Origin: Gambelia wislizenii
Taxonomy: Eukaryota > Chordata > Lepidosauria > Squamata > Crotaphytidae
DNA length: 64,000 nt
NCBI GenBank assembly: GCA_030847615.1
Contig: JAUMIR010000002.1
Coordinates: 235,867,809-235,931,808 of the forward strand
Reading direction: 5' to 3'
Under the pieces are notes generated by a model. The model searched no databases. It had not been told where the DNA came from and saw only the letters and a program-made list of their open reading frames with translations. The position numbers and the translations under genes were made by a program. Of the stretch, positions 10,861 through 22,659 are shown piece by piece (the first letter of the stretch is position 1; each line of letters opens with the position of its first letter).

Positions 10861-11150
10861 AATGGAGCCTGCATCAGGAGGCGTTCGACAGCATCACCCA
10901 GAGACTGGGATGACCGAAAGTAGACCTATCTGCGTCACCAGTGAATGTGAAGCTTCCCCACTTCTCGTGCTACCTAACCGGGGGGGGGGCAGAGGACATG
11001 GACGCTCTGACTTGCCCCTGGCCACGAACACTGCTTTACGCATCCCCACCAGTCCAATTGATCCCCAGGGTAATCAACAAGATCATCCAGACCCTGCCTG
11101 GCTTCAGCTCCATGCGTGGAGATTGACCGGCAGATGCTAGCAGCAAAGGG

Positions 11151-12176
11151 ATGCTTCCACATGTTGGTCAGAATGATCATCACTTCCAGGAGGGAGCCCA
11201 CGCAGTGCATTTTCGATATACCGTCTGCGTTTTTCAGCGATGGTGTAGACGCAATGGCCTAGACTTCAGGGAAGTCTCAGGTCCGACACTATTGGATTTT
11301 CTGCAGGATGGGGTGGAATCTGGGCTCTGCCCTAATACGATAAAGAGACAGGTGGTGGCCATTACATCATTCTTGCCACTGGAGAAGGCGTCTCGGGTTT
11401 CCACTCATCCGCATCTTCACCATTTCATCAAGGGCCTGTCCAATCTGGCACCACCAACAGTCCACAGATTTCCATCATGGGATCTCCATACAGTTCTGAA
11501 GGCTCTAACAATACGGCCGTTTGAGCCATTGAAGGAGGTACCCCTAACATTTTTGACATGGAAAGTTCTTTTTCTAGTGGCAATCACTTCGGCACAGAGA
11601 GTTTCAGAGTTGCCAGCCCTTTGAGTGAGATGGGATCTTTGTGTTTTCCAACCAGATTCGGTGATTCTCAGGCTACGACCAGACTTCAGACTGCAGGTCA
11701 GCTTAGCATTTCATAGATCCCAGGAAGTGGTTTTGCCATTCTTTTGCCCACAACCCGAAAGGGAACTGGAGAAGATTTGGTATACTCTGGATGTTCGCAG
11801 AGCCCTGCGAGTCTACATTAAGAGAACGGGTCCATTTAGGATCTCAGAAGTGTTGTTTGTATCTCCTCATACCAAATACTTGGGGATGAAAGTCTCCTCC
11901 TCCACACTGGGTTGGTGGATCAGAAGTTGCATCGCAGCATGCTACAAGTCTCTAAATCAGTTGGTTCCGGAGGGAATTATGGCTCACTCCACACGAAGTG
12001 CGGCAACCTTGGCAGCCTGGGAGAGGCACACTCCGTTGGAGGAAATTTGCAAGGCGGCAATGTGCAAGTCTCATTCAACCTTTGTGTGTCACTATAGACT
12101 AGACAAGATGCCGTCTGTGATGCGGCATTCGGCAGAAGAGTACTGCAACAGGTTCTTCAGCCATGAAAGGAGATAG
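11151..12176 (+). pseudogene. DIRS copy A tyrosine recombinase with one in-frame stop
   Basis: A single frame of 342 codons is broken only by TGA at 11622-11624. The family's catalytic residues are visible: Arg in SAQRVSEL, His-x-x-Arg in AHSTRSA, and Tyr in CHYRLDK. DIRS elements use this enzyme, rather than an integrase, to insert a circular cDNA without target duplication. It is close to copy B (FPSWNLPLVL, RFPSWDLHTVL). Confidence 0.88.
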
Positions 12177-12225
12177 GGCTTGCCATACCCACCTGGGGTT
12201 GGAGCTTTACTATATCCCAAGCATA

Positions 12226-12642
12226 CGGATGCTCTGGAGCCCTCTCCACTGGGAAAAGGAACCTTGGTTCTTACCTGTGATACGTTCTTTTCCAGTGGTG
12301 AGGCAAAGAGCATCCGGCCCCACCCAGGGGCAAGCTGACCGAAAGACACCGAGGGTGGAGAGACTGATGAGCAAGACTACACAGACGAGCTGGTTTCAAC
12401 AAACTATTCCGAGTTTTGCAGAGACATGGTCATATGGCTGGACATGGGATGGAACTGCGTCACGAGGCTGTAATATAGACTGGCCAGCCGGGGGTCGTCC
12501 CTCCTAGATGACCTTACCGGTAGCCAGTTCAAAACGTACTCTGTTACCTGCCTACTAGGAGCAAGTGGGAGGGACAAGCATATGGATGCTCTTCGCCGCA
12601 CCACTGGAAAAGAACATATCATAGGTAAGAACCAACGTTCCT
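12226..12642. repeat. DIRS copy A internal complementary region and right terminus
   Basis: ggatgctctggagccctctc (from 12228) is inverted about 12300 as gaggcaaagagcatcc, on either side of a centre near ccttggttcttacctgtga. The ggatgctcttcgccgcacca text returns at 12577, running to the right end ggtaagaaccaacgttcc. This is the DIRS pattern in which an internal region is complementary to both ends. Confidence 0.75.
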
Positions 12643-12751
12643 TTCTGACAATTCATGGAGCTGGTATCTGGCTCAGAATTTAGCATACTTCAGTTTCTGC
12701 TTACATTTAATAAAAGCATTGCGTTCCTAAGCCTTATGGTTACCAATCTAT

Positions 12752-12984
12752 GGGTGCATCTACGCTGTAGAAATAATGCAGTTTGACACCATATTAACTG
12801 CCATGGCTTCATCCTACAGAATCCTAGGATTTGTAGTGGGTTTTTTTTTTTTTGAGGCACCAGCACTCTTTGACAGAGAAGGCTAAAGACCTTGTAAAAC
12901 TATAAATCCCAGGGTTCGATAGGATGGAGCTACAGCACTTAAAGTGGTGTCAAATTGCATTATTTCTACAGTGTAGTTGCACCC
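12752..12984. mobile_element. Palindromic MITE, 233 bp
   Basis: gggtgcatctacgctgtaga at the left and tacagtgtagttgcaccc at the right are inverted repeats continuing inward (aataatgcagtttgacacca / tggtgtcaaattgcattatt). The centre has further mirrored text (ctgccatgg, cccaggg). I recognise this as resembling a high-copy Anolis-type MITE. No clear target duplication is visible. Confidence 0.8.
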
Positions 12985-13421
12985 TAAGTTGGACAGTTTA
13001 TGAGCTATGCCTGTTGGATTCTTACAATTCAGCAGAAGAACCTGTATGTTTTCAGGTAAGGGTTTGATACTTGTCTTATTCCATAGCTAACAGAAACTGA
13101 ATTAATTATTGAAATAAATGAGTGCATTTTCATGACTTCATAAGGGCAGGATTTGGAAGGGTTCTTTCAGGCGTACACAGTGTGAGGTGTTTATTTTAGT
13201 AGTTGTGTAGCACCCATTTCTCAGTTCTTGGTCTACTGAAGACAAATGTAAAGCAAATTTTCTATAAATATGAACAGTAGTGGTCCTGCTGTAGTCAGTT
13301 TTGATGATCTTTGTCTTGAGATTGGTTGAGACTTATCATGTCATCCTGCAAGAATCCCTCAGGGCAAATGCTTTGAAGAGATGTTTGTGCTCTGTCATAT
13401 TCCCCCTTGCTTTTGTCATGA

Positions 13422-13424
<3 letters not shown>

Positions 13425-13488
<64 letters not shown>

Positions 13489-13518
13489 TCTCTTTCTCTT
13501 TCTCTTTCTCTTTCTCTC
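13425..13518. repeat. (TC)n then (TTTCTC)n microsatellite
   Basis: More than 30 TC units followed by several tttctc units. It is a pure pyrimidine tract of about 94 bp on the + strand, prone to triplex formation. Confidence 0.95.
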
Positions 13519-14799
13519 AAACAAGTTTAGGAGCCTTTCCTATTGTGATGGTGGTTTGCTCTGAGACAGTGAACTCCCTTTTCCTTTCCTTGTATGTTTT
13601 CTCTACTTGCTTCTCAGAATTCAGATAAGAGAATCTGGGGCAGCCCAGTTTCTTTCTGTTTTTGAAAGGCTATGGAGGTTTCAATAACTTACTGAACTCC
13701 TCTTGGTCCTCTTTAACCTTTGGCTTCAGAGACTGGTAAAATAATAGTACTAGCTGCATAAACTCCAGCAAAAATCTATCTTAAATGCTTCAGAAGAAAA
13801 CTACTTAATAGCACAGTTACAATTTGTATATGATCCATTTAGAAATATCCATGTTTGCACTCAAGTCTTGAAATTCAAAATTTAGGATCCATGTCTGTAA
13901 AACCAGAGCATCTTTCACTTATTCTTTGTGATGGTGTTTAAACCATGTGCCATCATGAGTGCTCCCTTCAGAAACCTAAAAGCTGAGAATCTGATTTCTC
14001 CACTGACAGGAACTCCTAAGTTGAATTTTATGTGTGCAGAATCCCCATAAAAGTTCAGAGAAGTATGGTGGGGCTGTCCATATTTACTTTATTCTGACCA
14101 TTGATTATATCTCCTCACCAGTTATGGTGACAGGCTGTATTGAGGTCTGGGATTCAGTCCTGTGGCCAACATCAAGGTTGGAGATAATTTTGGAAGGGCC
14201 CATGACTTCTGCTAATTCAGGTCATTAAGAATTTCTACTGATGTTACTAATTTTAAGCAATGTTTTTTGAGCTGCTTAGTTTGGCTTCCTCTACCATAAG
14301 CTTCTCTACAAATGGTTAACATTTTTATTATACAATGGGTGACATATGAAGCTGACCTTCTGGGAATCTTCTAGCACTGAACCAGAGTGATACTGAGAAC
14401 TTAACATTACTTCCCAACTGAGGTGCTTTATTATAATCCTTTTGTTACAGAATTCTGTTTCAGAATTGGCCATGCTGCAATTCTGGGAATACTGTACAAG
14501 TATTATTGGGTGACGGTTTTGAATAAGGACTTCATTTAGAAAATTCAATGCGAATTAAAATATTTTTTCTGTCAACTAGTTTGCAAACCTCCAGTATCAG
14601 GCTTGCTCCACATCCAGTTCTGATCCATGACTAATGGGCATGCAAATCTTCTGGGATAGAGAACCTCTTAACCAGATGCTGAATTTGAGTGGTTACATAA
14701 GCCCCAGGCAAGACTGCTTATAGTTTTCTATCCAAACCATTGTTGATATTTTGGTCCTTCCTTCATCAAGGAAATTTTCTTGGGGCACAAAAGAGATGG
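13519..14799. other. Intron sequence without recognisable feature
   Basis: Ordinary AT-rich intron-like DNA. The short frames show no motifs. Confidence 0.6.
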
Positions 14800-15490
14800 A
14801 CTGTAAGAAGAAGGAGGACATAGCCCACAGCTCTAATTGGGGAATCTTGCTCTAGTATAAAGTATAAATCCCCCTTGTTCTGTCATAAGTATCATAAAAC
14901 ACTGCTGGATTATGTGATTTCCAGAATTATCTGTCTTGTGCCTTGATCCAGGGTGGGTCTGCTTGGTCCACAGGATTTCATATGCCATCTTTGCTGCATT
15001 TTTGGTAGTTGCAAGAGTAGGCAACTATTGTACATAGTTCACAGTTTGATTTCCCCCCGCCAAGCATTGTACTGACCCACAGAAACATGCTTTCTGCATG
15101 CACATTATGGGTAATATCAGTATGTGATATACAAAAGGGAGCCTTTTGTGCCAAATATATGGCCTTGGTCATCCTTATTTATCAAACTCAGAACATACTA
15201 TTCCACTATCAGCATCCCTGGGCGTCTACGGGAATATCTTCACATGGGGCTAACGTAACTCTTGTATTCAGACTTTAACAGTTTGTTGGTTTGAAGGTTT
15301 AAGAATTTTATTACCTCCCCACCATCTTCTTTTGGTTTTATCACACTAATTTTGTAAATGTTATCAGGTATGTGTTTATTTGGATTATCTAAATGCTTGG
15401 GTAGGGGATCTCTCCACAGAGACTCCTGAGCTAACTTTGAAGCATCCTCGTAATAAGATATATGGCATAACAGGATAGATACATCCACTT
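14800..15490 (-). pseudogene. Cluster of minus-strand frames, possible retroelement remnant
   Basis: Three overlapping minus-strand frames (15488-15240, 15172-14978, 15024-14833) follow each other with small frame changes, as in a decayed gene. The middle ones are Cys-rich with N-x-T/S sites. No family motif is certain; an envelope-like or LINE-like origin are both guesses. Confidence 0.2.
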
Positions 15491-15729
15491 ATGGACCAGT
15501 AGGTGATCAAAGAGTGGAAAGTAGAGAATGGACAGTTCTCACAATAGAAACATATAAACCAGGAGAGGTATTGGGTATTGGGACCAAGTATATAGGGGTT
15601 TAAGAAAGTTTTGAATTGAAAAGTATGATTTGACTTAGCATCTTTGATTGACTTATTTTTTACTAAGCAAAACATGTTAATGTCCCAACAGTCCATAGGT
15701 ATTTGACTCAAAAAGTTTGTTGTGTGGTG

Positions 15730-16240
15730 GGGGGAGGGAAGCACATTAATATTATTTAGGACTCTGAATCCCATCACCTGCCTTTCTCCAACTGCTGCCT
15801 CTCCCTCCTGCCTCTCCCTTCTATTCGTTGTTCGTTGTTCGCAAGCAGCCAACGGGGAAGAGAGAGGGGGACATGGAGATAGAGGCAGCAGCTGGGGAAA
15901 GGTGGGCAGTGGGACTCTGAGTACCATCATCCACCTCTCCTCTGCTGCAGCCTCTTCCTCTATTTGCCTCCCCTTCTCTCTTCCCCGTTTGCTGCTTGTG
16001 AACAGGGAGCAGGAGGGAGAGGCAGCAGCTGGGGGAAGGTGGGCGATGGGACTATGAGTCCCATCCACCGCCTGTCCTCCACTACAGCCTCTTCCTCCAT
16101 TCCTCCCCCACATTCTCTTCCCCATTTGCTGTTTGAGAATGGGAAGAGAAGGGCAAGTAAGGAGAGAGAGGCAGCAGCAGGGGGGGGAAGGGCGGGTGAT
16201 GATGGGACTCACAGTCCCACTGCCCACCTGTCCTCCTGCA
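15730..16240. repeat. Tandem array of about four diverged hairpin units
   Basis: A hairpin motif around 'gggactctgagtaccatc' recurs at about 15760, 15912, 16048 and 16203 (spacing 136-155 bp). Each unit pairs an outward cctcttcctc/cctctccctcc block with an inverted gagggagaggcagcagc block around a centre like ccgtttgctgcttgtgaac. Its architecture parallels the 148-bp array at 6.9-8.0 kb but its sequence differs. Confidence 0.7.
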
Positions 16241-16269
16241 CTGTCTTTCTTCCCAGGGCCTCAGGGGTG

Positions 16270-16575
16270 CGGGGGTGGGGGCGCGGCAGAAAGCCAACAG
16301 TAGCAAGGGCACAGCACCGTTGCTGTCGTTGGGCCTTCAGCCCCCCCCCCCCCCGAAGATGATGGCCTTGGAGGCCTCTGGGGCTCGGAGAAGACCCAGC
16401 AATAGCAACGACACAGCATCGTTGCTGTCATTGGGCCTGTGGCCCCCACACGCACCTAAGGCGCCGGCCTTGGAGCTGCAGACCCAACCACAGGAACGGA
16501 GCAGCACCATTGCTGTTGCTGGGCCTCTGTTGGCGCGTGCGCGTGCACACACACACACACACACACACAGGCACT
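16270..16575. repeat. Three-unit tandem repeat and (CA)n
   Basis: agcaagggcacagcaccgtt, agcaacgacacagcatcgtt and ggagcagcaccattgctgtt start about 95 bp apart, each followed by gttgggcct or similar. A C14 run (near 16340) and a (AC)n tract at about 16546-16570 lie in or after them. Confidence 0.7.
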
Positions 16576-16620
16576 GGCCTTGGAGGACTCTGTCTTGCCG
16601 CAGTCCTCCTTTCCGCCCTG

Positions 16621-18084
16621 GCAAGAGATAGGCCTGTGTGACTGTCAGTCACAGAGACCACGCCTCCCCATGTGAACTGCAAATTTGGAAAGCTTTCGGA
16701 TGTTATCAGAGAAATGACTTTCCGGAGAAAATCGTGTAAACTAGTAGGCACTGTTTCGAAAGAGGAGTAAGCCGGCATTTTTCGAATTAAAAACTGACCC
16801 CTGTGTTTACTTTTGTTAGGATTCTCTTCCTGTGAACAGAGGAGACCTATTGCTTTGCATCATTTTGTATATCTGGGCTACATAAGTGAGTAGGTGATGA
16901 CCCACTAATTGAGCACAAATGAGGGTCTTTTACTGTTGGATGATGTTGTCCTAAGTCAACTCACAAAGATTCATTTTACTGTATTTGCATTCCTGAGACC
17001 TTTCTGTCCACACCCTTTGTGCTAACATTACTTAAAGGTGCCTTGGGTATCATGGCATCTACATGCGTGCAAGTATATTTCTGAAGGTGACATTCAGATC
17101 ATATTCTGGGTGTGTTATAAGTGAGAATCATGAGAGGCCAGTAGAGGCAGGTTGCTTTTCCATAGCGTGCAGCCTTTCCTATCTTGAAAACAATTCTGTA
17201 ATGGCTGCTTGTCCCTGTCTGCCCTCTTTTATGCTACCCAGGTCACTGTGATGTTCTTTATAGCAAATTACAAAGTAATGCATAGAATTGCATGGTCACT
17301 TATAGGATTGCCTGTATAGGATTGCATGGTCAGTTTCACAGAGGACAGTTGATTGGGGGTAACGATGGGCTTGAATAGGGAAACAGTTTGATGATGTAGG
17401 TTTTACTAATTGGAAAACCCTGTTGCTGTTTCTTATGAAGGAGAAAATGGAGCTGTGAGGATGCTTGGACTAAACTTTATTCCTATGAAGTTTTGTTGCT
17501 TTGAAGATCACTTCCAGAACATTTGGAATTTGTTTCTGTCCTGGAACATGTTGGGTTTTATTTTATTTCTTTGCATTTGTATTCAGCCCATTGTAATATC
17601 CATGGTTTATTTGCTTAGCCACATCCAGAACTTTGATCTGCACTGAGAAAATCAATGATCCTTGCCAGAAAAAGCTAACTTTTATGACCTAAGATTAAAA
17701 CAATCATGACTTTTTATAGTCATAGTGTAAAAATATGAGAAACTTAGCTTAGTTTCTATGCATTTCTGTTCAATTGCAATTAAGAGATGTGGCCAGGTTT
17801 GTGGAACTATGTAATCCTTTTCCTTTCAAGCATATGCACATTGCCATTTCTTACGATCCAATGTTATGTCTGAGGTTAACAACTGTTATTGCTAACCAGG
17901 CCCCTTTTATTCCTAATTCAAGTATAAAGCCAGTATTTGAAAGTAGCCAAAAATCTAGGTTAGCATTAAGCTAAAAAGGTGTGGTTCATTCTTTAGAGTG
18001 GAGGAGTTAATACAGGAGCTCACAATTCTGTCCCTGGTGATATACAATGCAATATAATCTGTTCATTGTGGATTTAGTGTAGGC
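16621..18084. other. Intron sequence without recognisable feature
   Basis: AT-rich DNA. No element ends, splice-flanked coding exon or long conserved frame can be recognised here. Confidence 0.6.
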
Positions 18085-18089
18085 ATGAC

Positions 18090-18215
18090 ACCTTTATTCT
18101 CTGGATTGATGAGAGGAGGAATCCGAGATTCAACACAGATGGGGTAACTCCTCCACCACCTAGAGAAGAAAATTTAAAAACTACTGTTTAAAAACTAGTC
18201 ATGTGATGGCCGGGA
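18090..18215. repeat. DIRS copy B left inverted terminus
   Basis: gaggaggaatccgagattca, then cacctagagaagaaaattta and actagtcatgtgatggc, match the reverse complement of 23925-24045. A small internal duplication (aaaaactactgtttaaaaac) is present only in the left copy. Confidence 0.85.
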
Positions 18216-18654
18216 CTGTTTTTCCTCCCCTCATCCCGGCCCTCACATCTTCAGTTTTTCTTCCTGCGTCACCCAGAGCAGAGGGCTTTTTGCCCATCTC
18301 CAATCTTTTATCTTTTGTTCCTCACTCTTTAGTCCTTTTGTGTTCCTAGCTTTACCTTTACCCCCCACACAACCTCTCTTCCTGCCTCAGACACCCTCCC
18401 TGCTTTACCTGCCTTAAAAAAAATCCCTTTCCCTTTCTCTTCCCTTCCTTGCTATCTTCCTGCTCCCTCTCACTACTCCTGCAAGGCTTCTCCATTTGAG
18501 GGTGGCGAAGGAAACCAAAAAGAAGGACAAGCAGGCCCACGGAGGCGACATCTCCTTGCCAGAGGCCTCCAAAGCCACCCTCCCGCCGCTGGAGTCGCTC
18601 CCGCAGATGCAGGAGGAGAGCAGCGCTGCTGGCGCTTACCTGTTGCTGGGACAA

Positions 18655-18850
18655 ACCACTGCTGTTCAGCAGTGGAACACACTCCCTTGGAGCGTGGTGG
18701 GGCCTCCTTCCTTGGAGATCTTTAAATAGAGGCTGGATGGCCATCTGTCAGGGATGATTGGATTGTGTATTCCTGCATGGCAGGGGATTGGACTGGATGG
18801 CCCTCGTGGTCTTTTCCAACTCTATAAGTCTATGATATGATTCTGTCAGA
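18655..18850 (+). mobile_element. CR1 3' end nested in DIRS copy B
   Basis: The text gttcagcagtggaacacact, tggaggcggggcctcc-like sequence, gaggctggatggccatctgt and ggattggactggatggccct is the CR1 3' UTR. It ends in a tail of ctataagtctatgatatgat. It sits between the DIRS 5' region and the gag-like frame, so it inserted after the DIRS copy. Confidence 0.85.
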
Positions 18851-19113
18851 TGGAAGGAACACGAGGTGAGCTTCCCAAAGGCAAAGCAGCTCTGCCGCTG
18901 GGCTCAGCCCAGCGGGCAAGAGTTGAGCAACTCCGGCCGGAGACATCACAGACGGATGGAGCCTGTCAGGAGCTGAGCGACGACGCCCTGGAAGCCCTCG
19001 GATGAAGCAGGGAAGTGGCTTCTTCTTTTTGCCGGGCGGGGGCTGAGGGAGTGATAGGTCCCCAATCCCAGTTGGTGCCTGGTCAACACGCCTGGAGGAA
19101 CACGCAGTTGTAG

Positions 19114-20620
19114 GTGATGGCAGTCGCTGCTTCCAGGCCCCTGTTACCAGCGACAGGAGGGGGTCACCTGTGGACAAAATTAGGAAGGCCGCTAGCCAGC
19201 ACGCCTTCTATGTGGCACTGGAAGCTTATTCCCAAGCCATGGAGGTCTTTGAGGAGGGAAGCTCTATGGACATGGGGCCTAACCCCAAGAGGGTGCACTT
19301 TGAGGAGCAATCGTCCTCCCAGTCCATGTACCTGCAAGACCCCTCTCTAGCCCCCAGCAATGCACCTACCAAGAAAAAGTCTTAAGAAGCGCCATCATCA
19401 GGCCGCTAGGTCAGAGCTCTCCCCTGAGAGCTCTGTGGCCTCTTTCCTCTCTCAGGTGGTCAGACTCCTAAAAAACAAGGAAGCAGCCCCAGGGACACGG
19501 GATGCCACAGCCAAACCAGGCCCCAGTGGGACCCAGAAACACAAACGTTCAAACAGGGCATCACCCTATCACTCCCACTCCTTGGTAGATTCAGAGGGGG
19601 AATCTGCAGACTTTTATTTTGATTAATTTATTTTTAATTTTTTTATAATACCATCAGCAGACGATTCCATTCTGCTTGAGGAAGGGGAACTCGGATACCC
19701 CAGGCAATAGGGGGGGGGGAGGGCAAATGGCCTGATGATGAGTCTCCTCCTCAAGGAGAGAGCTCGGATAGGCTTTTTCATCTGAGGGACCTCCCCTCTC
19801 TGATGGCAGGGGTGTGCTCTATTATGGGGCTTTCTGTGGCACAATAAGGTGACCAGGTCCCGTCAGATTTTAATGAGAGGGTGGCCACGGTGCTAAAGCT
19901 CCCCGAGGTGTAGGGCACTGAGATACCGCTTCCTGCGATTTTTATGAAGCTTCTGGACTCGGAATGAGAGAAGCCCACTCAAGGAAAGAAGGGCACGTCT
20001 TTGGTGCAGAAACTCTATCTACCTCCAAAGTCCTACCATGAGAAACTTATGGTTCTGGTGGTCGATTCTCCGGTTGTGTCCTTAGTTTCGGGATCTATAG
20101 TGCCAAAAGCAAGAGAAGGATTCCTTAAAGACCCCGAGGAGAAAAGAATTGAGGGTTCTTTGAAGAAAAACCATGAGTCAGCAGCACTGGCATTTAGAGG
20201 CTCCTTGACCTTCTCTCTCTGTGCCAGGGCATCAATGCTGTGGATTGAAGATATCTTAAAGGGCCACAACTTTGATACCTATTCTCTTCAAAGGGACTTT
20301 TCCTGGGTTTATGTGGCTCTCTGGTTCATTGTGGATGCCACGATGGATGCTGCAACATTTAACGTTAGGTCCATGGCCTTGGCAGCAGTGGCCAGACGGG
20401 CCACCTGGCTGCGTCACTGGAATGTAGGTGCCCATGCAAGGGCGACTCTCCACAACTGCCTTCCAAGGCTAAAACCTCTTTGGGAAAGACGCCCTAAGGA
20501 ACATTCTAGTGGAAACGAAGGACAAGAAGAAAGCAATGCTTTCCCTGTCCCGGAAGACGGACAAGAAGAATTCCAGGAGATTTTTTTCAGTCCGGTTCAT
20601 CATATAGGACCTCAAGGGGA
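19114..20620 (+). pseudogene. DIRS copy B gag-like region
   Basis: Broken frames (19170-19385, 19360-19626, 20001-20620) end in a conserved AAVARRATWLRHWNVGAHA segment shared with copies A and C. Several stops and a T-rich interruption (19620-19650) break the frame. It would correspond to the DIRS capsid-like product. Confidence 0.7.
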
Positions 20621-20839
20621 TTCAACAGATAGAGGGATTTTCATCCGTTTCGACCTTCTTGGCCGAGACCTTCCTTCTCCTCAAAGCTGTCTGGCCAGAC
20701 CCAATCACAATCAGGCCACAGAGGAAGCTCCCACTCCCAGAGAGGAGGGGGCTGCCAGCAGTTCTGACTCCCCATCAACCCCAGTGGGAGGCCAACTCCA
20801 ACTTTCCCATCGAGCCTGGGAGTCAACAACCTCGGACAG

Positions 20840-21570
20840 GTGGATACTATCCACTATCTCTCAAGGTTCCTGCCTACAGTTCGATACCTTGTCAAACTGC
20901 AGGTTCATCCCATTAAATTACCAAAAGATTGCGCGAAGGAGATTCTTCTGTCTGCAGTAGCCCACCTCCTCCAGTGCAAGGCGATAAAGCCGGTTCCAAC
21001 CTCCCAACAATTCTCGGGTGTATACTCCATCTTCTTCACAGTCCCAAAGAAGGTGGGCGACTCCCGGTTGATCCTGGACCTCAAACACACCAACGAGAGC
21101 CTCACATACAAAAGTTTCCGCATGGAAACCTTTTCTTCCATACAGGAGGCACTGCAAAAAGTGGGTTTTCTAGTCTCTCTGGATTTAGCCGAAGCCTACC
21201 TCCATGTTCTGATTGAAGAAAACAGCAGACATTTCCTCAGATTCGTCCTGGATCGTCATCACTTTCAGTTCAGGGCCCTACCCTTCGGCCTTGCTTCAGC
21301 TTCAAGAGTGTTCATGAAGATCCTGGTGGCACACCTGCACCAGAGGGGCATCCATCTTTACTCCTATTTGGACGACATCCTCCTCAGGGCACCCACTGAA
21401 CAGACGGTGCAGGAGGATCTTCAGACCACGGTCCACTGCCTGCAGAACATGGCTTCCTGATCAACTTCAAGAAAAGCTCCCTCGTGTCATCCCAGTCCAT
21501 CACCCACCTAGGCACCCAGATCAATTCCAGATCAGGGATGATATTCCTTTCAGCCAAGAGACAGCAGGCT
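20840..21570 (+). pseudogene. DIRS copy B reverse transcriptase
   Basis: An open stretch of 207 codons reads FFTVPKKVGDSRLILDLKHT, then VSLDLAEAYLHVLIEENSRH, FRALPFGLASASRVFMK and LYSYLDDILLRAPTEQ. The RT catalytic motifs, including YLDD, are intact. The frame is lost after NMAS at 21460, where the sequence continues in another frame (INFKKSSLVSSQSITHLGTQ). Confidence 0.9.
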
Positions 21571-21879
21571 TATCAGGAGGGAGACCTTACTGGTCCTCGC
21601 AAAGCCCAGAGTTCCACTGATGGAGATCTCCTGCCTCTTGGGGTTCATGATCTCAGCCATCATGATAGTACCCTGGGCCAGTTTTCACTCATGCCTCCTA
21701 CAGTGGTTCCTCAATGCTTATCAGGTGCAAATTTCCCTCAGGCAGCACATCCTCATACGCCTCCCCAGGAATGTCACTTACTCCCTGCTCTGGTGGATGA
21801 GGAGCGAAATTCTTGCCAGAGGATCCCCTTGGATCTGCCCACACCAGGTCACAGTGATCTCAGATGCCAGCCTATCTGG

Positions 21880-22450
21880 TTAGGGAGCACACTGTCAGGG
21901 GAACATGATCCAGGGGAAGTGGTCTGGGGAGGGGCTTTCCCACAGCATAAACTGCCTAGAGCTGAGAGCAGCACGGCTAGCACTTGTACATTTCCAAGAC
22001 CAGCTAAGAGGAAATCACATAAGGGTCCTCACAGACAACACCACGACACGTGCCTACATCTCCAAACAAGGGGGAACGAGATTCAAGTCTCTGCAGAGTG
22101 AAGCGGCCCTCTTGTTCACTTGGGCAGAGAAAACAGTAGCCTCTCTATCAGCCCAACACATTCAGGGCTCAACGAACCTCCAGGCAGACTACCTCAGCAG
22201 GCACGAGGTGCTTCTAGGCGAATGGTTGCTCCATCCTCAGACATTCAACCAGCTTCTCAGATTCGGTCAGCTAGAGGTGGACATGTTTACGTCCCACGTC
22301 AATGCAAATGCAAAACTCCCCAGGTTCTTTACAAGATACCACCACCCTCAGGCAGAAAGGATGGATGCCCTTCAGTCACCATGGCCATGGGGTCTCCTAT
22401 ATCTCTTTCCCCCCATCCCCCTGATAGCCAAGGTCCTCAGGAAGGTGTAG
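21880..22450 (+). pseudogene. DIRS copy B RNase H and linker domain
   Basis: One frame from 21905 to 22450 reads INCLELRAARLALVHF, RVLTDNTTTRAYISKQGG and GSTNLQADYLSRHEV: the RNase H Glu, Asp and terminal Asp signatures. The DIRS linker follows (DMFTSHVNANAKLPRFFTRY, MDALQSPWPWGLLYLFPPIP). A frameshift after 22450 leads into VVLIAPNWPRRPWFSDL in another frame. Confidence 0.85.
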
Positions 22451-22659
22451 GAAGAAGGAGCCCAAGTGGTTCTGATCGCCCCAAACTGGCCGAGGAGACC
22501 TTGGTTTTCGGATCTGATGGAGCAGGCTCAGGAGGAGTCATGGCTGTTGCATCAGAGGAGGGACCTGTTGTTTCAGGGCCCTCTGCTGCACCTGGACGTC
22601 TCCTGGCTCCACCTAGCCGTGTGGAGATTGAGTGCCGAGCACTCAGATGGTGCGGCTAC

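Larger units (their letters stand above)
8613..12642 (+). mobile_element. DIRS-type tyrosine-recombinase retrotransposon, copy A, 5'-truncated
   Basis: In order: gag-like remnant (8625-9340), reverse transcriptase (9342-10200), RNase H (10490-10860), linker domain, and tyrosine recombinase (11151-12176). An internal complementary region (12226-12318) and the right inverted terminus ending about 12642 follow. The left inverted terminus is missing, so the copy is 5'-truncated. The right end (ggtaagaaccaacgttcc) matches copy C, placing A and C in one subfamily. Each domain carries stops or frameshifts, so the copy is inactive. Confidence 0.9.

Noticed and set aside
13301..13564. Frames over the TC microsatellite as a Ser/Leu-repeat protein
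   Set aside because: Pure translation of (TC)n and (TTTCTC)n.
15385..16227. A 280-codon minus-strand open frame as a gene
   Set aside because: It runs through the hairpin array at 15.7-16.2 kb with low-complexity Ser/Pro-rich text and no motif.
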